Assembly: GCA_946406115.1 (NCBI GenBank)
Contig: OX291553.1
Location: 15,691,001 to 15,755,000, forward strand
Source: Apoda limacodes
Taxonomy: Eukaryota; Arthropoda; Insecta; Lepidoptera; Limacodidae
Direction: 5' to 3'
Length of the DNA: 64,000 nucleotides
Position numbers and translations under genes: made by a program. Shown piece by piece: positions 45,219 through 56,815 of the stretch (its first letter is position 1; the number at the start of each line of letters is the position of its first letter). The notes under the pieces are model-generated. The model searched no databases and was not told the origin of the DNA. It saw only the letters and a program-made list of their open reading frames with translations.

Positions 45219-46262
45219 AATGGTATTTAATTTAACAAACTACAATAAATTATCTATTAAATTACATAAAACAAAACATCTTTAATAAATATCTTAAATT
45301 AAACCTGAGTGTTATTAACGGCTCACTAATGTATAAAGTAGTAAGGGCATAAATGTATGTTTTTGTAGAATTAAAAAAACAACCTTTTGCGCACAAGCGG
45401 ATAAAATAGGCTTTTCCACGCAGATTTAATCAGATTTCAAACGACAAAGTGAGCCTTTTCGAGACAGTGAGATGAAAAACAAATGTATTTTGCGTTATAG
45501 CTAACGAACTACATAATGAATTGGAGGTTTGAGCCTATTTTTTTGTTTGGTTTGTCTTATATATAATATATATATAATTTTAGTGGTTTCGAGAATTGCC
45601 TTTTAAAGGACGTATTACTCTGAGTATAGATTAACAAACAAAATTCCCTTTTCTTGATTAAGCCTTTTACATCGAAACTTAAATAAATTTATTTAAATTG
45701 TTAAATAAATTGTTTTACCGCACTACGCGGTAGCGGAACTGCGCGCCGCGGCACTGCACGACAAAGTTGACAAAATCATCGAAATTGACGTGTTGTGCCG
45801 GCCGCGCCGCGCAATTATGCTGCAGCGTAGTGCAGTTTCTCATATAAAATTATATACAAACAATATTTAGCCGCGCCGCGCCGTGCCGCTTCGCTGCAGT
45901 GCAGTTCCGCCTATAGTGCGGTCTAACTCTTAGCGTCATAATGAAGAAAGTAAAATTATTATTTTTATAATATGCTCTTAGCCAATAAAGGTATCTTTAA
46001 AAAATATAATTATTTTCTAAGTTTTGCTTTATCTTATTTTATAACACAAAAATTTATTCTTCTTATTTAATGTTCTAATTTAAAATGTTTTTTCCTACAC
46101 ACATATATATTGCTTAATATATGTTTGTATAAAAAAGCACATTTTTTTATAATATTTATTTAATATTACAAAAGAATATTTAAGCAAGTAATTTCTCAGC
46201 ATGATAAGGTGCTATTGGTGATGCCATCTTGGCTTAGCGAAATTGAAGGTCAGGAACTATTA
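45219..46262. other. AT-rich spacer plus the GC-rich end of the outer element
   Basis: 45718-45928 belongs to the outer element. A 61-codon frame at 46209-46394 runs into the fold-back arm and is not a gene. Confidence 0.5.
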
Positions 46263-47908
46263 GTCCAGGAGGAATCGGCGCATGAGTACCGAAAACTATT
46301 CGACCTCAATTTTTTTATGCGATCCTCTTCAAATTGCCCTTCTAATGATATAAATGCATGTTGCCATGGCGCAACCCGGTGCCATATTGTTTGAACCGAA
46401 ATTGTTTAAACTATTGCAAAGAATTGTTATTTTTAACCGGACAAATTTTTTTCATATTCTTTATTGAAATACCAATAAAAAAGGTACTATGACTTTTAAC
46501 GATAAAGTTAATATTTTTAAAGATATGAATTTTTAAAGGTTCGAAAAATCTCAAATTTGGGTACTTTCGACCCATGAAAAATATATTAAAAAAAAACATA
46601 ATGTCTAAGTAATATTTTTTTTTAATTCTTTATACAATTGTTAACAATATTGTTAAAAGAGATTTTAAAAAATTTCATTGTTTATATCTTTTTTTTAATT
46701 GTTAATTCCGCGCGCTCGCAAGTATGCGTCGCTTACCTCTAAGTATCGCTGTCTCTCTCTGACTCACGCGTTGCGTCGGCCTCTCTGTGTCTCGAATCAT
46801 TATTTATCATTTATCTTAAAAACTATCAACTTTGTCAAGATTGTTAACGAGAGCAATGTTATTAATTATTAAATTGTCTACAATTTGTTTTTAATAATTT
46901 TTTTTCTGAAATCAATTTTTCAAAAGTTATTTAAACATAAATCGAAACATGTAATTAAAATTACTTTTTTATTAGTTTATATTACTTTTTTGTTATTATC
47001 ATAGTAATTTTTGCATTTATATCAACAATAATAAGATATAATGGTATTTGACTATTTTTTTAAATCACAATTATTTATAAATAATAAAAATATATTGGGT
47101 ACGCACTTGAATGTTTAGAAAAAACATTCAAATGAATTAAATAAAAATAATTTTACGTACATGTATCATAGTGCGTGTACGATTGTGTCTATATAAGAAA
47201 AAGATTCTTTTCTTTGTTTTTTATTCTTTCAAGGTTACTCTTTGTATAAAACCTCGAGATCTTTGTTTGTTCTTATGACAAAATTATTGATGATATATAA
47301 CATTTAAAATAAAAATACAAGTTAGTGCATGTCGATTCTCAACTGATCATCCTTTGTTTTTTACTCATAGTTATTCAGTCTTTTTTATTTCGTTCAAGAT
47401 TTAAGATCGTTAATCGTAAAGCGATACTTAGAGGTAAGCGACGCATACTTGCGAGCGCGCGGAATTAACAATTAAAAAAAAGATATAAACAATGAAATTT
47501 TTTAAAATCTCTTTCAACAATATTATTAACAATTGTATAAAGAATTAAAAAAAAATATTACTTAGACATTATGTTTTTTTTTAATATATTTTTCATGGGT
47601 CGAAAGTACCCAAATTTGAGATTTTTCGAACCTTTAAAAATTCATATCTTTAAAAATATTAACTTTATCGTTAAAAGTCATAGGACCTTTTTTATTGGTA
47701 TTTCAATAAAGAAAATGAAAAAAATTTGTCCGGTTGAAAAATAACAATTCTTTGCAATTGTTTAAACAATTTCGGTTTAAACAATATGGCACCGGGTTGC
47801 GCCATGGCAACATGCATTTATATCATTAGAAGGGCAATTTGAAGAGGATCGCATAAAAAAATTGAGGTCGAATAGTTTTCGGTACTCATGCGCCGATTCC
47901 TCCTGGAC
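46263..47908. mobile_element. Fold-back element with two ~490-bp near-identical inverted arms
   Basis: 46263-46752 and 47419-47908 are reverse complements with about seven differences by eye. The arms start GTCCAGGAGGAATCGG and each is flanked by TA, compatible with a TA target duplication as in Tc1/mariner elements; a TAT triplet is equally possible. The ~666-bp loop is AT-rich and has no significant open frame. Frames of about 60 codons inside the arms are mirror images and not genes. Confidence 0.93.
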
Positions 47909-48070
47909 TATATACTATTTGTCTACAAAATCAGAAATAGTTAGATATTAATGTACAAACGTGTTATTCCCATCAGCTCCCGTACAAATCGCTTAGATCA
48001 ACAGAATTGCAGCTAAAATCATAAAAGTTTTTAACACAAAAAAAAAATAACTGGCCTCAAAAAAAAGGAC
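47909..48070. other. Short AT-rich spacer
   Basis: Nothing recognised. Confidence 0.5.
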
Positions 48071-48236
48071 TAAAAAGGTAAAAATAATTACTTTTTTCTA
48101 AAAATCTGATCTGAATTACTCTTTGAAGTTGGTGTCATGAAAGTAAAGTGTGTAGTAAAATTTAGGTACATAGACACCAACTTCAAACTCTAATTCAGAT
48201 CAGATTTTTGGAAATAAGTAATTATTTTTACTTGCA
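48071..48236. mobile_element. ~165-bp MITE with ~65-bp inverted arms
   Basis: AAAATCTGATCTGAATTAC and TTTGAAGTTGGTGTC on the left face GACACCAACTTCAAA and CTAATTCAGATCAGATTTT on the right, around a ~35-bp loop. Confidence 0.88.
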
Positions 48237-48689
48237 TTATTTTTATTTGAAGACGGTTAAAAAGTCGTTCAGTACAAGCCAATTTTACCCCTTTATGTGC
48301 GTTAGATAACCGCTAAGTTCTGCGATTAAAGTCTCTTCCGTTGCGAGGCCCGAACCGTTCAAACATACTAAAACATCAAGCCGTTTACACTAGACGATCG
48401 TCGCGACCAACAAGGTGCCGTCGAAAATCGGTCAGGTGTGGCCCGACCGTAAAATACACTGAACCGTTAGGGTCAATTAACTACCTACATCACGGGGCAG
48501 GCGTGCAGGGTTGGAGGTGGTACTGGTAGTAGCGAGCTGACGGACGACAACCTGACTTGGCCTGTGCCAACGACGGACAACATAGGTACCTAAAATTCAA
48601 GTTTCATCTTTGATTTCGTAGAAGGGTTTTGAGTTGTTTGATTTAGGTAGGTTAGGTACATATTCAAAAGTTATCTACCTACTCGTGTT

Positions 48690-49058
48690 TTTTGGAGTGA
48701 AAACTTCTGAAACGGCGTTGTGCACTTTTTTTGTTATGAGTAAAAAATGTTAAACTGGCGTCAGGTCACGCGTCCTGATCGTAAATTAATAGAAAATTCG
48801 TAAGACGCAACTCGCGTCAGATTTATTTACATTAGGTTAGTTTTTTATTTTAGTATATGGTTATTATGAGTTGTACGGGGAGGTTGGATATGGGTTTTAA
48901 TTCTATGACAGATTGAGATGTCAAATATACTACGTCAAAAAAGTAAATAAACAAACATTATTATTGATAATAAATAAATATGTATACGAAGTGATGGGAA
49001 GCAAATAGCTAGTATGTTTTCACTTCTGCCGGCACTCCCGGAGTGCAACCCGTTGCTC
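48690..49058 (+). repeat. Dispersed repeat G, copy 2
   Basis: Starts GGAGTGAAAACTTCTGAAAC, has GACAGATTGAGATGTCAAA and ends CTTCTGCCGGCACTCCCGG, AGTGCAACCCGTT. Shorter than copy 1. Confidence 0.85.
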
Positions 49059-49467
49059 TTTTTATTAAAAACCGGCCAAGTTCATGTTAGGGTCAGGGCA
49101 TGCATAGCGTGGTTTGAGTCAGAAAAAATTGAATATTTCGAAATAAAAAACAGTGTATGTACCAACTGTTTAATCAACTAACTGTTCAAGTGCGGGCGGC
49201 GTGAAGTGATTCGGTACCACAAAATAAGTTTTTCATAAAATGCAAATATTGTCTCTGGAAAGGTACAGACTACATAAGAAAAACCTGACATCATCATTTA
49301 TATTGTTATACGTAAATGGATTCTGGTAATGAATTAAAAAAATGTTTACACATACTCATACAAATTGTTCAAACCTACATTATAAAGGAAACACAGGTGT
49401 AAGACGATTGTTGCATCAAACAAAGAATATCCAACACACATGCATGTACAAATAAAATGTTTACAAT

Positions 49468-49640
49468 GGGGTTAAAAATCCACAGATCACTAATCAGGTA
49501 CCAATCGTTAGTGGCGCCAAATTAGTTGGTCAAAGAACCCTAGCGGATAGTGTAAAACTCCTTTATTTTACCAATAGGGTTCTTTTGCATACTAATTTGG
49601 CGCTACCTACCTAATAAGTGTTCTGTAGATTTTTAACCCC
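49468..49640. mobile_element. MITE, GGGGTTAAAAATCCACAG family, copy 1
   Basis: 173 bp. Arms contain AGATCACTAATCAGGTACC, GGCGCCAAATTAGT and GAACCCT, mirrored on the right. Copy 2 at 57363-57546. Confidence 0.9.
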
Positions 49641-49844
49641 ATTCGATGATCTTTGCAACAAGTGTAACATATTTATGTTATAAAAGCTACTCGATACTAT
49701 TGTTTCTAAATTCAAAACTTTTCGAATCTTATCAGTTTCAGATGAATTTTTGCAGCCACACTATTGTAGGTACATAATATATTATGTACCTCTATACCTA
49801 ATAATTTTATTTTACCTTGACTGGTAACTTGCACATACATAACA

Positions 49845-49985
49845 ATAAAAAATAATAAATATTTCTGGACTGGACTGTCACAAACTAAGCAAGCTTGTGC
49901 TATGGATACCAGACAACGGATACATATTGCATATAATATACTTTTTTTTTTGTAAACACATACATATTACACGTAGAAAACACCG
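49845..49985 (-). mobile_element. SINE tail fragment (minus)
   Basis: Minus strand GTATCCGTTGTCTGGTATCC, AGCACAAGCTTGCTTAG, GACAGTCCAGTCCAGAAATA. Same family tail as 24815. Confidence 0.8.
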
Positions 49986-49987
49986 AA

Positions 49988-50038
49988 GTTTTCATTTAAG
50001 TATGTAAACTTCCAGGGACTACGGCAGGGACCACGGGG
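49988..50038 (+). repeat. Junction copy of fold-back arm and hairpin repeat
   Basis: GTTTTCATTTAAGTATGTAA runs directly into TCCAGGGACTACGGCAGGG; in the 45-kb copy the same two parts are ~145 bp apart. Confidence 0.8.
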
Positions 50039-50057
50039 TGTCGTGTGTGTGTGCCGT

Positions 50058-50185
50058 CGATAATATATATATATATATATTTGTATTGGTTGTCTGGTAT
50101 CCATCCAGAGAACAAGCTTTGCTTAGTTTAGGACAGTCCAGTCCAGAAATATTTATTATTTTTTTATTATTATGTATGGCACAGG
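50058..50185 (+). mobile_element. SINE tail fragment (plus)
   Basis: (TA)n, then GTTGTCTGGTATCCATCC, AACAAGCTTTGCTTAGTTTA, CAGTCCAGAAATATTTATT. Faces the copy at 49845 in inverted orientation. Confidence 0.8.
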
Positions 50186-51140
50186 CGCTGTGTAATGTCC
50201 AAAAATATTTATTCCTTATTATTATTATTAATTAGCCTGTAATGGAAAGTAAATGTAAATAAATGCGTTATGGCTCTGTTGTGTGACATATTATAAGTAT
50301 TGTGTGGGGTATTTCTGAAATAATATGTTAATAAACCAGTTGCCGTGTAGACTCTGCCTTGTCATTACGTTCCCTTGTCTACTACGTATTAAAAACCTTA
50401 CTGCTAGTAGTGACTAGGGTATGCAGAATCGATAACGGTTCCATGATTTCTAAAACCCGGTTCCATTATTATAAGGTATATCCTGTTCCGTCGCTTGTTT
50501 TTGAAATATGGTTAAAATTTTGATATAAACTAATAATAAAAAAATATTTAAAAAAAACAAGCTTTTATTTATTAATGTCATAATGATAATAAAAAATACG
50601 AGTACTGCTTCTGAACAGTATAATGGTTCTATTTCGTAAATAGTGCAACAACCTAGTGCGTTAATAAAGTCATTCATACTTCCGTTAAAGGTTAGCAACA
50701 TTATGAATGCCATTATAAGTAGTACAATTAGTGCGGTAAGTTGTGGCTTAACCTGTTAAAAGGTTCTCTACAGGTGAAACTGTTTTTTTCATAAAACATT
50801 CGGTGCATTTAATGATTATTACATCAAAGATTTCACAGCTTAAAATCATTTATTGTCATTTCATGTATTAAACCATTGTCACAAAAAAAACTTTAACTTT
50901 AAACTTTGGTTATTTAATACTAAACTGGCATTTTATGAATCAACATGCTTTTTTTATTCATTAACGCATTGTATCGAAATGTTTCTAGTTGATGCTCTAT
51001 ATACATACTGCACAGTAGCCCCGCTTCTATAGATATTGTTTAATCTTCGTACAAAGTGTAATTTAAAAAATAGGAAAAATAAAAATTGCTAACTTGTCAA
51101 TTACTATACTCATATTTAGAACGATTTGTATTATTTTTAG
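50186..51140. other. Intergenic, AT-rich
   Basis: An 87-codon minus-strand frame (50450-50713) has hydrophobic runs but nothing recognisable; not called. Confidence 0.45.
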
Positions 51141-51257
51141 GATATTTCTGTGAGTTTAATTTCGCGTTTTCTGCTAATAGTGGCCGCCTTTAGCCAAAAC
51201 CTGAATTTAAAAAAATATCTTTTAGACATATTCCGCAAACAATATAAGTCTGTAAAG
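51141..51257 (+). CDS. Candidate internal exon, unrecognised
   Basis: TATTATTTTTAG is followed by 39 open codons (DISVSLISRFLLIVAAFSQN, then LNLKKYLLDIFRKQYKSVK) and AAG|GTAGTT. The first half resembles a signal peptide. Phase 0 at both ends. Short, in AT-rich DNA and without partner exons, so it may be chance. Confidence 0.2.
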
Positions 51258-51736
51258 GTAGTTAATGACTTATTAGTATTTTTAATTTTTTAAATTACTC
51301 TTGGACGTTGAAGAAATAAAAAATATCTAGAGGCGGCGCTAGTAAGCAGTATACGGAGCCTTAAGGATACAGCGTAATGCAGGTTGAAAAAAATGTTGGC
51401 CTGATTATCCATTGATATAGCTATGATAATAAAGTAGTATAATGAATTACTGTAATATTTATACACCTCAAATATTCTGTTTGAAGTCACGCAATTTAAA
51501 TTGAAGAGGATGCAAAGCTCTATCAGGCAAGTTTCAAGTCACGTAGTGAATTATTTTGGTATACTACCAAACATAACTTTGAAATAATAACAAACCCAAT
51601 TCCTGTCCATCTGTAATATGCATTAATAATGCATTTACTTGGTAATAGTTTCTCTCTATGTAAATGTTGTTATACGAGGCGGAAGCGCTGCAGGCAGACG
51701 GAAGTTGGGCCCGGAAACACGTACCCTCTGTTCCGC

Positions 51737-51765
51737 TATATAACTGTAGTTACTCTCGCTTCAGC
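51737..51765 (+). promoter_or_regulatory. TATA box and initiator-like pair
   Basis: TATATAA (51737-51743) is followed 26 bp from its first base by the A of TTCAGCA. A GC-richer segment (51660-51735) lies just upstream, unusual locally. Confidence 0.35.
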
Positions 51766-51777
51766 ATATCTTCATAA

Positions 51778-51918
51778 ATGACAAGTTATACACCTGATAA
51801 TGAATATACATGTACTAGAGATACATATTTCATTCTCCTCGTAGTCATTCTCACCAGCCGGACTTACAAAGAGCTTGTACAAGACTGTTACCGCTCTGTG
51901 GCACCCATGACGCTATAA
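51778..51918 (+). CDS. Candidate small ORF (46 aa) behind the TATA/initiator pair
   Basis: The first ATG after the putative start site opens 46 codons: MTSYTPDNEYTCTRDTY, a hydrophobic stretch FILLVVILTS, then RTYKELVQDCYRSVAPMTL and TAA. Varied residues, acidic start, one potential membrane helix and two Cys. No family recognised. An imperfect hairpin (51927-51960: CGTCGCACGGTAAA / TTTACCGTGGACG) follows the stop. It could also be a 5' exon or transposon remnant. Confidence 0.35.
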   Translation: MTSYTPDNEYTCTRDTYFILLVVILTSRTYKELVQDCYRSVAPMTL

Positions 51919-51961
51919 TAATTAACCGTCGCACGGTAAAGCAAGATTTTACCGTGGACGT

Positions 51962-52555
51962 CCACAGCATCACGATAACGTAGGAGTAGGAAATAAGCGC
52001 TTTTATAATTTATCGTCGTATGGACCGGCACAATCTCATCAACTTTCTGCCGCCAAAATATATAATTGTTCTTTTCTGATCTACCAGACCAGAGAGCTAC
52101 TGGTAGACAACCGAATTAACATTGTTCAACTACCAAACCCATTAATTGTACCTATAATTACCAACGCCTCTTATAAGGTCTCTGTAGAAATTTCTTACAA
52201 AGGACTACAGTTTCGTATTGTAGGGCCAACTTTCGTGTGATGTTTTCACTTGTATTATGTGTTCAAAATTTAGATAACTAAAACAAAGTCTAAGGTCATA
52301 ATAAGTTTTCTAACAGAAAAAGAATCATGGTCATTTTTCTTAAAGAAGAGACCTGTGCCACTGCAGTGGGGCGCATTATATTCTAACTCCGATATTTTTA
52401 TCTCTAGAGAATTAAAATTTCGCAAAGAATTTCCTGTAACAACGTAATTGAGAAATTTTGCAAAATTCGGGGTAAATTAAGATCAACTAAAAAAAAAAAC
52501 AGGGGTGTTGAAAGTTTGTACAGATATCCGTAAGTTTTGAAGCTAAATACAAAAA
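51962..52555. other. Intergenic
   Basis: No supported gene. Confidence 0.5.
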
Positions 52556-53322
52556 AAACGAGTTGCACTCCGGGAGTGCTGGCAGAAGTGAAAACCTTTA
52601 CACACGATTCGCGCTTAACACTCAAATATGTCACAAGACATGTCTTTGACATTGTCAAGAAATAATAATGTTTGTTTATTTACTTTTTTGACGTAGTATA
52701 TTTGACATCGCAATCTGTCATAGAATTAAAATTCCATATCTAACCTTCCTGTACTACTCATAATCGTGAATACTAAAAATAAAAATATACACAAAATACG
52801 GTCATTTTCATCACATATTGTGACACAAATAAATCTAAACCTTCCACATAGGAGACTCGATCTCATGATGAAAAAGCTATCTACGTATTATAACGTTTTT
52901 TATTTGTAAAAAAGTTTACGCGGACAAAGCCCCTGGCGGGAGCTAAACGTGTAAATAGATAAATACGAGTATTAAATGTACACACATGTTTGTTTTCAAT
53001 TTTCTTTACGGACGAACGGACGGACAGACTATTAAATACACATATACATAAAGAAAAGTAAATCACTTACAAACTTACTCAACCACGAAAGAATCATAGG
53101 AAAGAAAAAAAAAATGGGGGGGGGGGGACTTTAAGCCATCGAAATATGTAAGCGGTAAGGCAACCCCACGAGAAAAACACATATAATAGAAAAAAATATA
53201 ATAGGCGCGGTTTCCGTCTTACGAATTTCCACGATTAGGACACATGACCTGAGGCGAGTTTATCATTTTTTACCCATACCAAAAAAAGTGCACAACGCCG
53301 CTAAAGAAGTTTTCACTTCAAA
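52556..53322 (-). repeat. Dispersed repeat G, copy 3 (minus)
   Basis: Plus strand starts ACGAGTTGCACTCCGGGAG, GCTGGCAGAAGTGAAAACC and ends GTGCACAACGCCGC, GAAGTTTTCACTTC. Includes a poly-G run at 53117-53128. Confidence 0.85.
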
Positions 53323-54329
53323 AAAAATGATGTTTGGTCTCTAAGTTAAAAAATTAAGATTAAGCACATCATCCATTGGGTACAAAATAGTGTTTAAAAT
53401 TTTGGTAGACGTGTTAATGCACTTTTTTAAAAATTATCCCTTATACGGCAGAATAGGGTACGAAAATTGTATAAGAATTCCGATATTATTGTAAGTTAAC
53501 CCGTAAACAGTCAAAAGCTATCATTTGGTTTATCTAAAGTCCACGCGGACGAAGTTGCAGGCAACAGCTAGTTGTATTAAAAATCTCAATAAGCAACGTC
53601 TGACATATGAGTATCGCCAGTACCGATAAGTCAAAACCGCAAAATGTGTTTGTATGCTTTAGATCTAAAACTTAATCAAATAAAAAAGGAATTTTGAAAA
53701 TTATTGTTTTACTTTCGACCCATACAAAAACGACACTTCACAGAATAACCTATTAGAAACTTTATCTTGTAAAATCTATCATTTGAAACATTCTATCCTA
53801 CTAAAGAATCTTTTCATTTAACCCTACAAAGATATACACACTTCAGTCGAAATGCCTGTTGCCAGTAAAGTACAGACATGCTATAAAGGGGTAGCAACTA
53901 CAAAGTCAACCCTTTCGCGATAATCCTTTTCGTAGATAACGAGATGCCAGAGCCTGCGACAGTGAAAGGAATGCACAGCTGTTTGTATATAAGTATAGCT
54001 TTATCAGTTAGGAAATATATGTATTTGAATTACAAAGTTATTGATGTTTTTTTTTTAGAAAAAATAGTTATTTCCAACAATAGAATTGTGATACCCATCT
54101 ATTCGGAATATTTATTCTTTTTAAATTTTAATGTTTTTTGTTTTAAATTATTATTCAAATGTCACAAGAAATAATTACTGAAGTGTAATGATACGCATGT
54201 ACTGTACAGGTAACAGAAGGTAATTTTTTTTCCGTTTCTTCTCACCAGACGCCAATTAGACTTCAAAAAGATAGTAACTTTTAGTTTCTTTCTTTAAAGT
54301 CGTTTGCCCTATGTTGGGGATTCATGGGG
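53323..54329. other. Intergenic with a LINE-tail-like piece
   Basis: 53420-53580 has a TGCAGGCAACAGCTAGT end typical of dispersed repeats. A 76-codon frame at 53944-54174 has no recognised motif. Confidence 0.45.
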
Positions 54330-54560
54330 TCACCATCATGAGTCACTGGTCATTGATGGTAGGAGACGAGTCAGGTGTCTCCAATGATTTCTTTCGGCAG
54401 CCATGCGGATTGCTTCGTGCAGTTGTTTCCAAACTATCTTTTGTCTGGTTTCAACACCGCGCAGATATACGACCTCTAGATCTCTTCCCCTTTACTTTAC
54501 CCGTCACTATTGTTTTCTATAGGTTCACAGTCCTCGGCGAGCAATATGTTAAAAAAAAAT
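54330..54560 (-). pseudogene. LINE (RTE-like) C-terminal fragment
   Basis: Minus strand reads GKRSRGRISARCWNQ-like, then IRMAAERNHWRHLTR in a neighbouring frame. This is the GKR-RGRP...RW...A-DR--WR end of many LINE proteins. Frames are broken. The 109-codon plus-strand frame over it is a shadow. Confidence 0.65.
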
Positions 54561-56314
54561 TAATCGCAAACTATTTCGCTTCCTCAACACAATCGATTAA
54601 AGTCTTAATACTGTTTTTATCCACTGCTACTATCTTGTAAAAAAAAATAATTATTTGATGTCTCCTAAAGTCGGTGTTTTTAATTTCTGTATCTAAATCT
54701 ATCTGGTGGGGCTTAAGATGTGTGGGGGTGTGGCACACGAGTACGTACGTGTATGTGTGTATATACATATTTGGATACATATTGTGTACTTGATGGCTTG
54801 GTTCCTGCATGACTGATTGGTAACAGGTGTATATCCGGGAGTTTCTTGTCACTTCTTCTCCCCTTAGGCTAGTTTACGAAGTGATGGTAGTTTAAATGTT
54901 TAAGACAATATGACGCAAAACTTTAATGAGTGGGTGCGGCAAGTTTCCGATAAACGCGTAGGAATTTTGAGCTCTTGCAGAATTAAGTCGTTATGTCTGA
55001 AAGCTGGCCATGGAATCCCTAGCGTCTTGGCCAGCACCACATTTTAAACGCGTCAACCCTGTCTTTAATGGAGGCTTTAATATTGTCTGTCATAGATTAG
55101 CTTATAGTTTATTGACTTCAAAAAATATCTATGCGCTATTTTAACCTATTTCTGAGAACTTAAGCATTTGATGTTACAATGCTTTTTATGCCACAAAATA
55201 AAAATTTAAAATCTTATAATCTCATCTTGAGATCAATATAAATTGTAACTAAGAGGTAAACTGTATTGAAGGACAAACTGAACTTTGCCGTTGGCAACTG
55301 TTGTCCCAATACATCAACATAGGTTGCGGTTAGTTTACCATCTGCAAATAAGTTTATAATAGCAAAAGAAATATTTGTGATGTTACAACAAGTTTACGGT
55401 TTCCAGATCTTTTCTTTATGTGTGCTACATGACATTGCTCTTTGCCAAATTTAATGATTCTGGGTCAACGGGAATTACCCCATAGGTTTAGATTTTTTGT
55501 GACACAATATGCGACTAAAAAAACCGTATTTTGAGCATATTTTTTTATTGTATTAACGTTTCTAAGCTTCTAAGCTTGATTTTTTTACAACTTTTATTGA
55601 CCATAGATTTTTGTATGTCTATCTTTTTTTTTATGTATGTGTTTTCAGACAGACATGCAAACTTTTTTTAATGTGATATTACTGCAAATTTTTGAATAAA
55701 TACTCTACACGTAAACGTAAAATATGTGAAGGATCGTGGACAGAATGAGATGCGACTTTTTAGAACTGAGACAATTGTGGTTTAAGGGTAAACGCCGAAG
55801 ATTGTTTTTATACAAAATTGATTTGCCATAATCCATTTTGATTAAAAAAAAAAAAAAAAGAAAAGCTCGCGGTTTTTGGTTTCATGAGATTCTGTTTTTT
55901 TTTTGAAGTTGTTCTATACAAGAAATTCTCGTAACTTCGCAAAAGTATTAAAAAAATGGCTTTTAAGAACCTCTTAAAAAAAGAACGGCGGGCTGTTAAT
56001 TTTGGTTCTTTTTTTTTTAAATCAAAATATAAAGTAAAACTTCGGATATTATGGAAAAAATATTTTGTACGAAAACAATCAGCGGCGTTCACCCTTAAGG
56101 GTACTTGCACCAGCTGTAGAGTTTGACAACCTTTGATTGACAGATTGAGTGATTGTACAAATAAATGACTGTTAGAAATTTAAACTTGTTTGATAACTCT
56201 ACTTTTACTATCTAGAAGTGTCATTATTAATTCACTTTGACAAGGTTCCTTCTCTTATTTACTGCGCGTGGATTATAAGCAAATATTCAAACAGACAGAC
56301 ATAATAGAAGCGTA
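54561..56314. other. Intergenic, AT-rich
   Basis: No supported gene. A 100-codon minus-strand frame (55808-56110) is Lys/Phe-rich and low in complexity. Confidence 0.5.
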
Positions 56315-56441
56315 GCGCAACAAACTTTTCTGACCCGGTGGTCACAGATCAAAACTACTGTCACCATATTGAAATGTTGTGTACTTACAACGACACTAGC
56401 GACCAAACATCCAAGGTCAGAGGGTCAGAAAAGTTTGTGCT
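56315..56441 (-). mobile_element. Short MITE, third copy, inverted
   Basis: GCGCAACAAACTTTTCTGACC-type start and GGTCAGAAAAGTTTGTGC end; interior is inverted relative to 19469. Confidence 0.85.
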
Positions 56442-56589
56442 TTATACATGCACAGGCATAGGAGTGAGCTCAACAAAGCTGAAAATCGAGCCTACCTACC
56501 ACGATAACTGAATACGTTCCATTATTGACAAGTTTAAAGACTTCTCGTCTAAGTAGTACTAAATTATCGTCGTTTATCATAAATTATTT

Positions 56590-56815
56590 ATTACTAGCTT
56601 TTTCCCGCGGTTCCACCCACCCTGAATGCGTTAGTTAGTTAACGGTGTAGGATTTCAACGGCAAATACTGGATTTTTAAACTAGCCTTAGTTCTTTCCCG
56701 GGACTCAAACTATCTCCATGCCAAATTTCATCTTAATCGGGACAGAGGTTGAAGTGTGAAGAGGTAACAGAGTTACTTCTGCATTTGTAAAATTAAGTAG
56801 TATGGATTTCTGTGG
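56590..56815 (-). repeat. Dispersed repeat, GATGAAATTTG family (minus)
   Basis: Plus strand GGTGTAGGATTTCAACGGC ... CCAAATTTCATCTTAATCGG ... GTGAAGAGGTAACAGAG. Confidence 0.8.

Larger units (their letters stand above)
42232..45928. mobile_element. Outer ~3.7-kb element with GC-rich inverted termini, filled with nested repeats
   Basis: Left end GTTAGATCGCATTAGGCGG then AACTGCACTGCAGCG; right end, read inverted, GTTAGACCGCACTATAGGC then GGAACTGCACTGCAGCG. The right subterminal part (45718-45900) is full of CCGCGCCGCGCC-type repeats, extreme against the AT-rich interior. No transposase frame is visible; internal length is largely due to other elements. Confidence 0.72.

Noticed and set aside
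46263..46752. Protein-coding frames in the fold-back arms (46209-46394, 46411-46599)
   Set aside because: Short, AT-driven, and mirrored in the other arm; no family motif.
54311..54640. 109-codon plus-strand frame
   Set aside because: Overlaps a better-supported minus-strand LINE C-terminus.
55808..56110. 100-codon minus-strand frame
   Set aside because: Low-complexity Lys/Phe translation of A/T runs.
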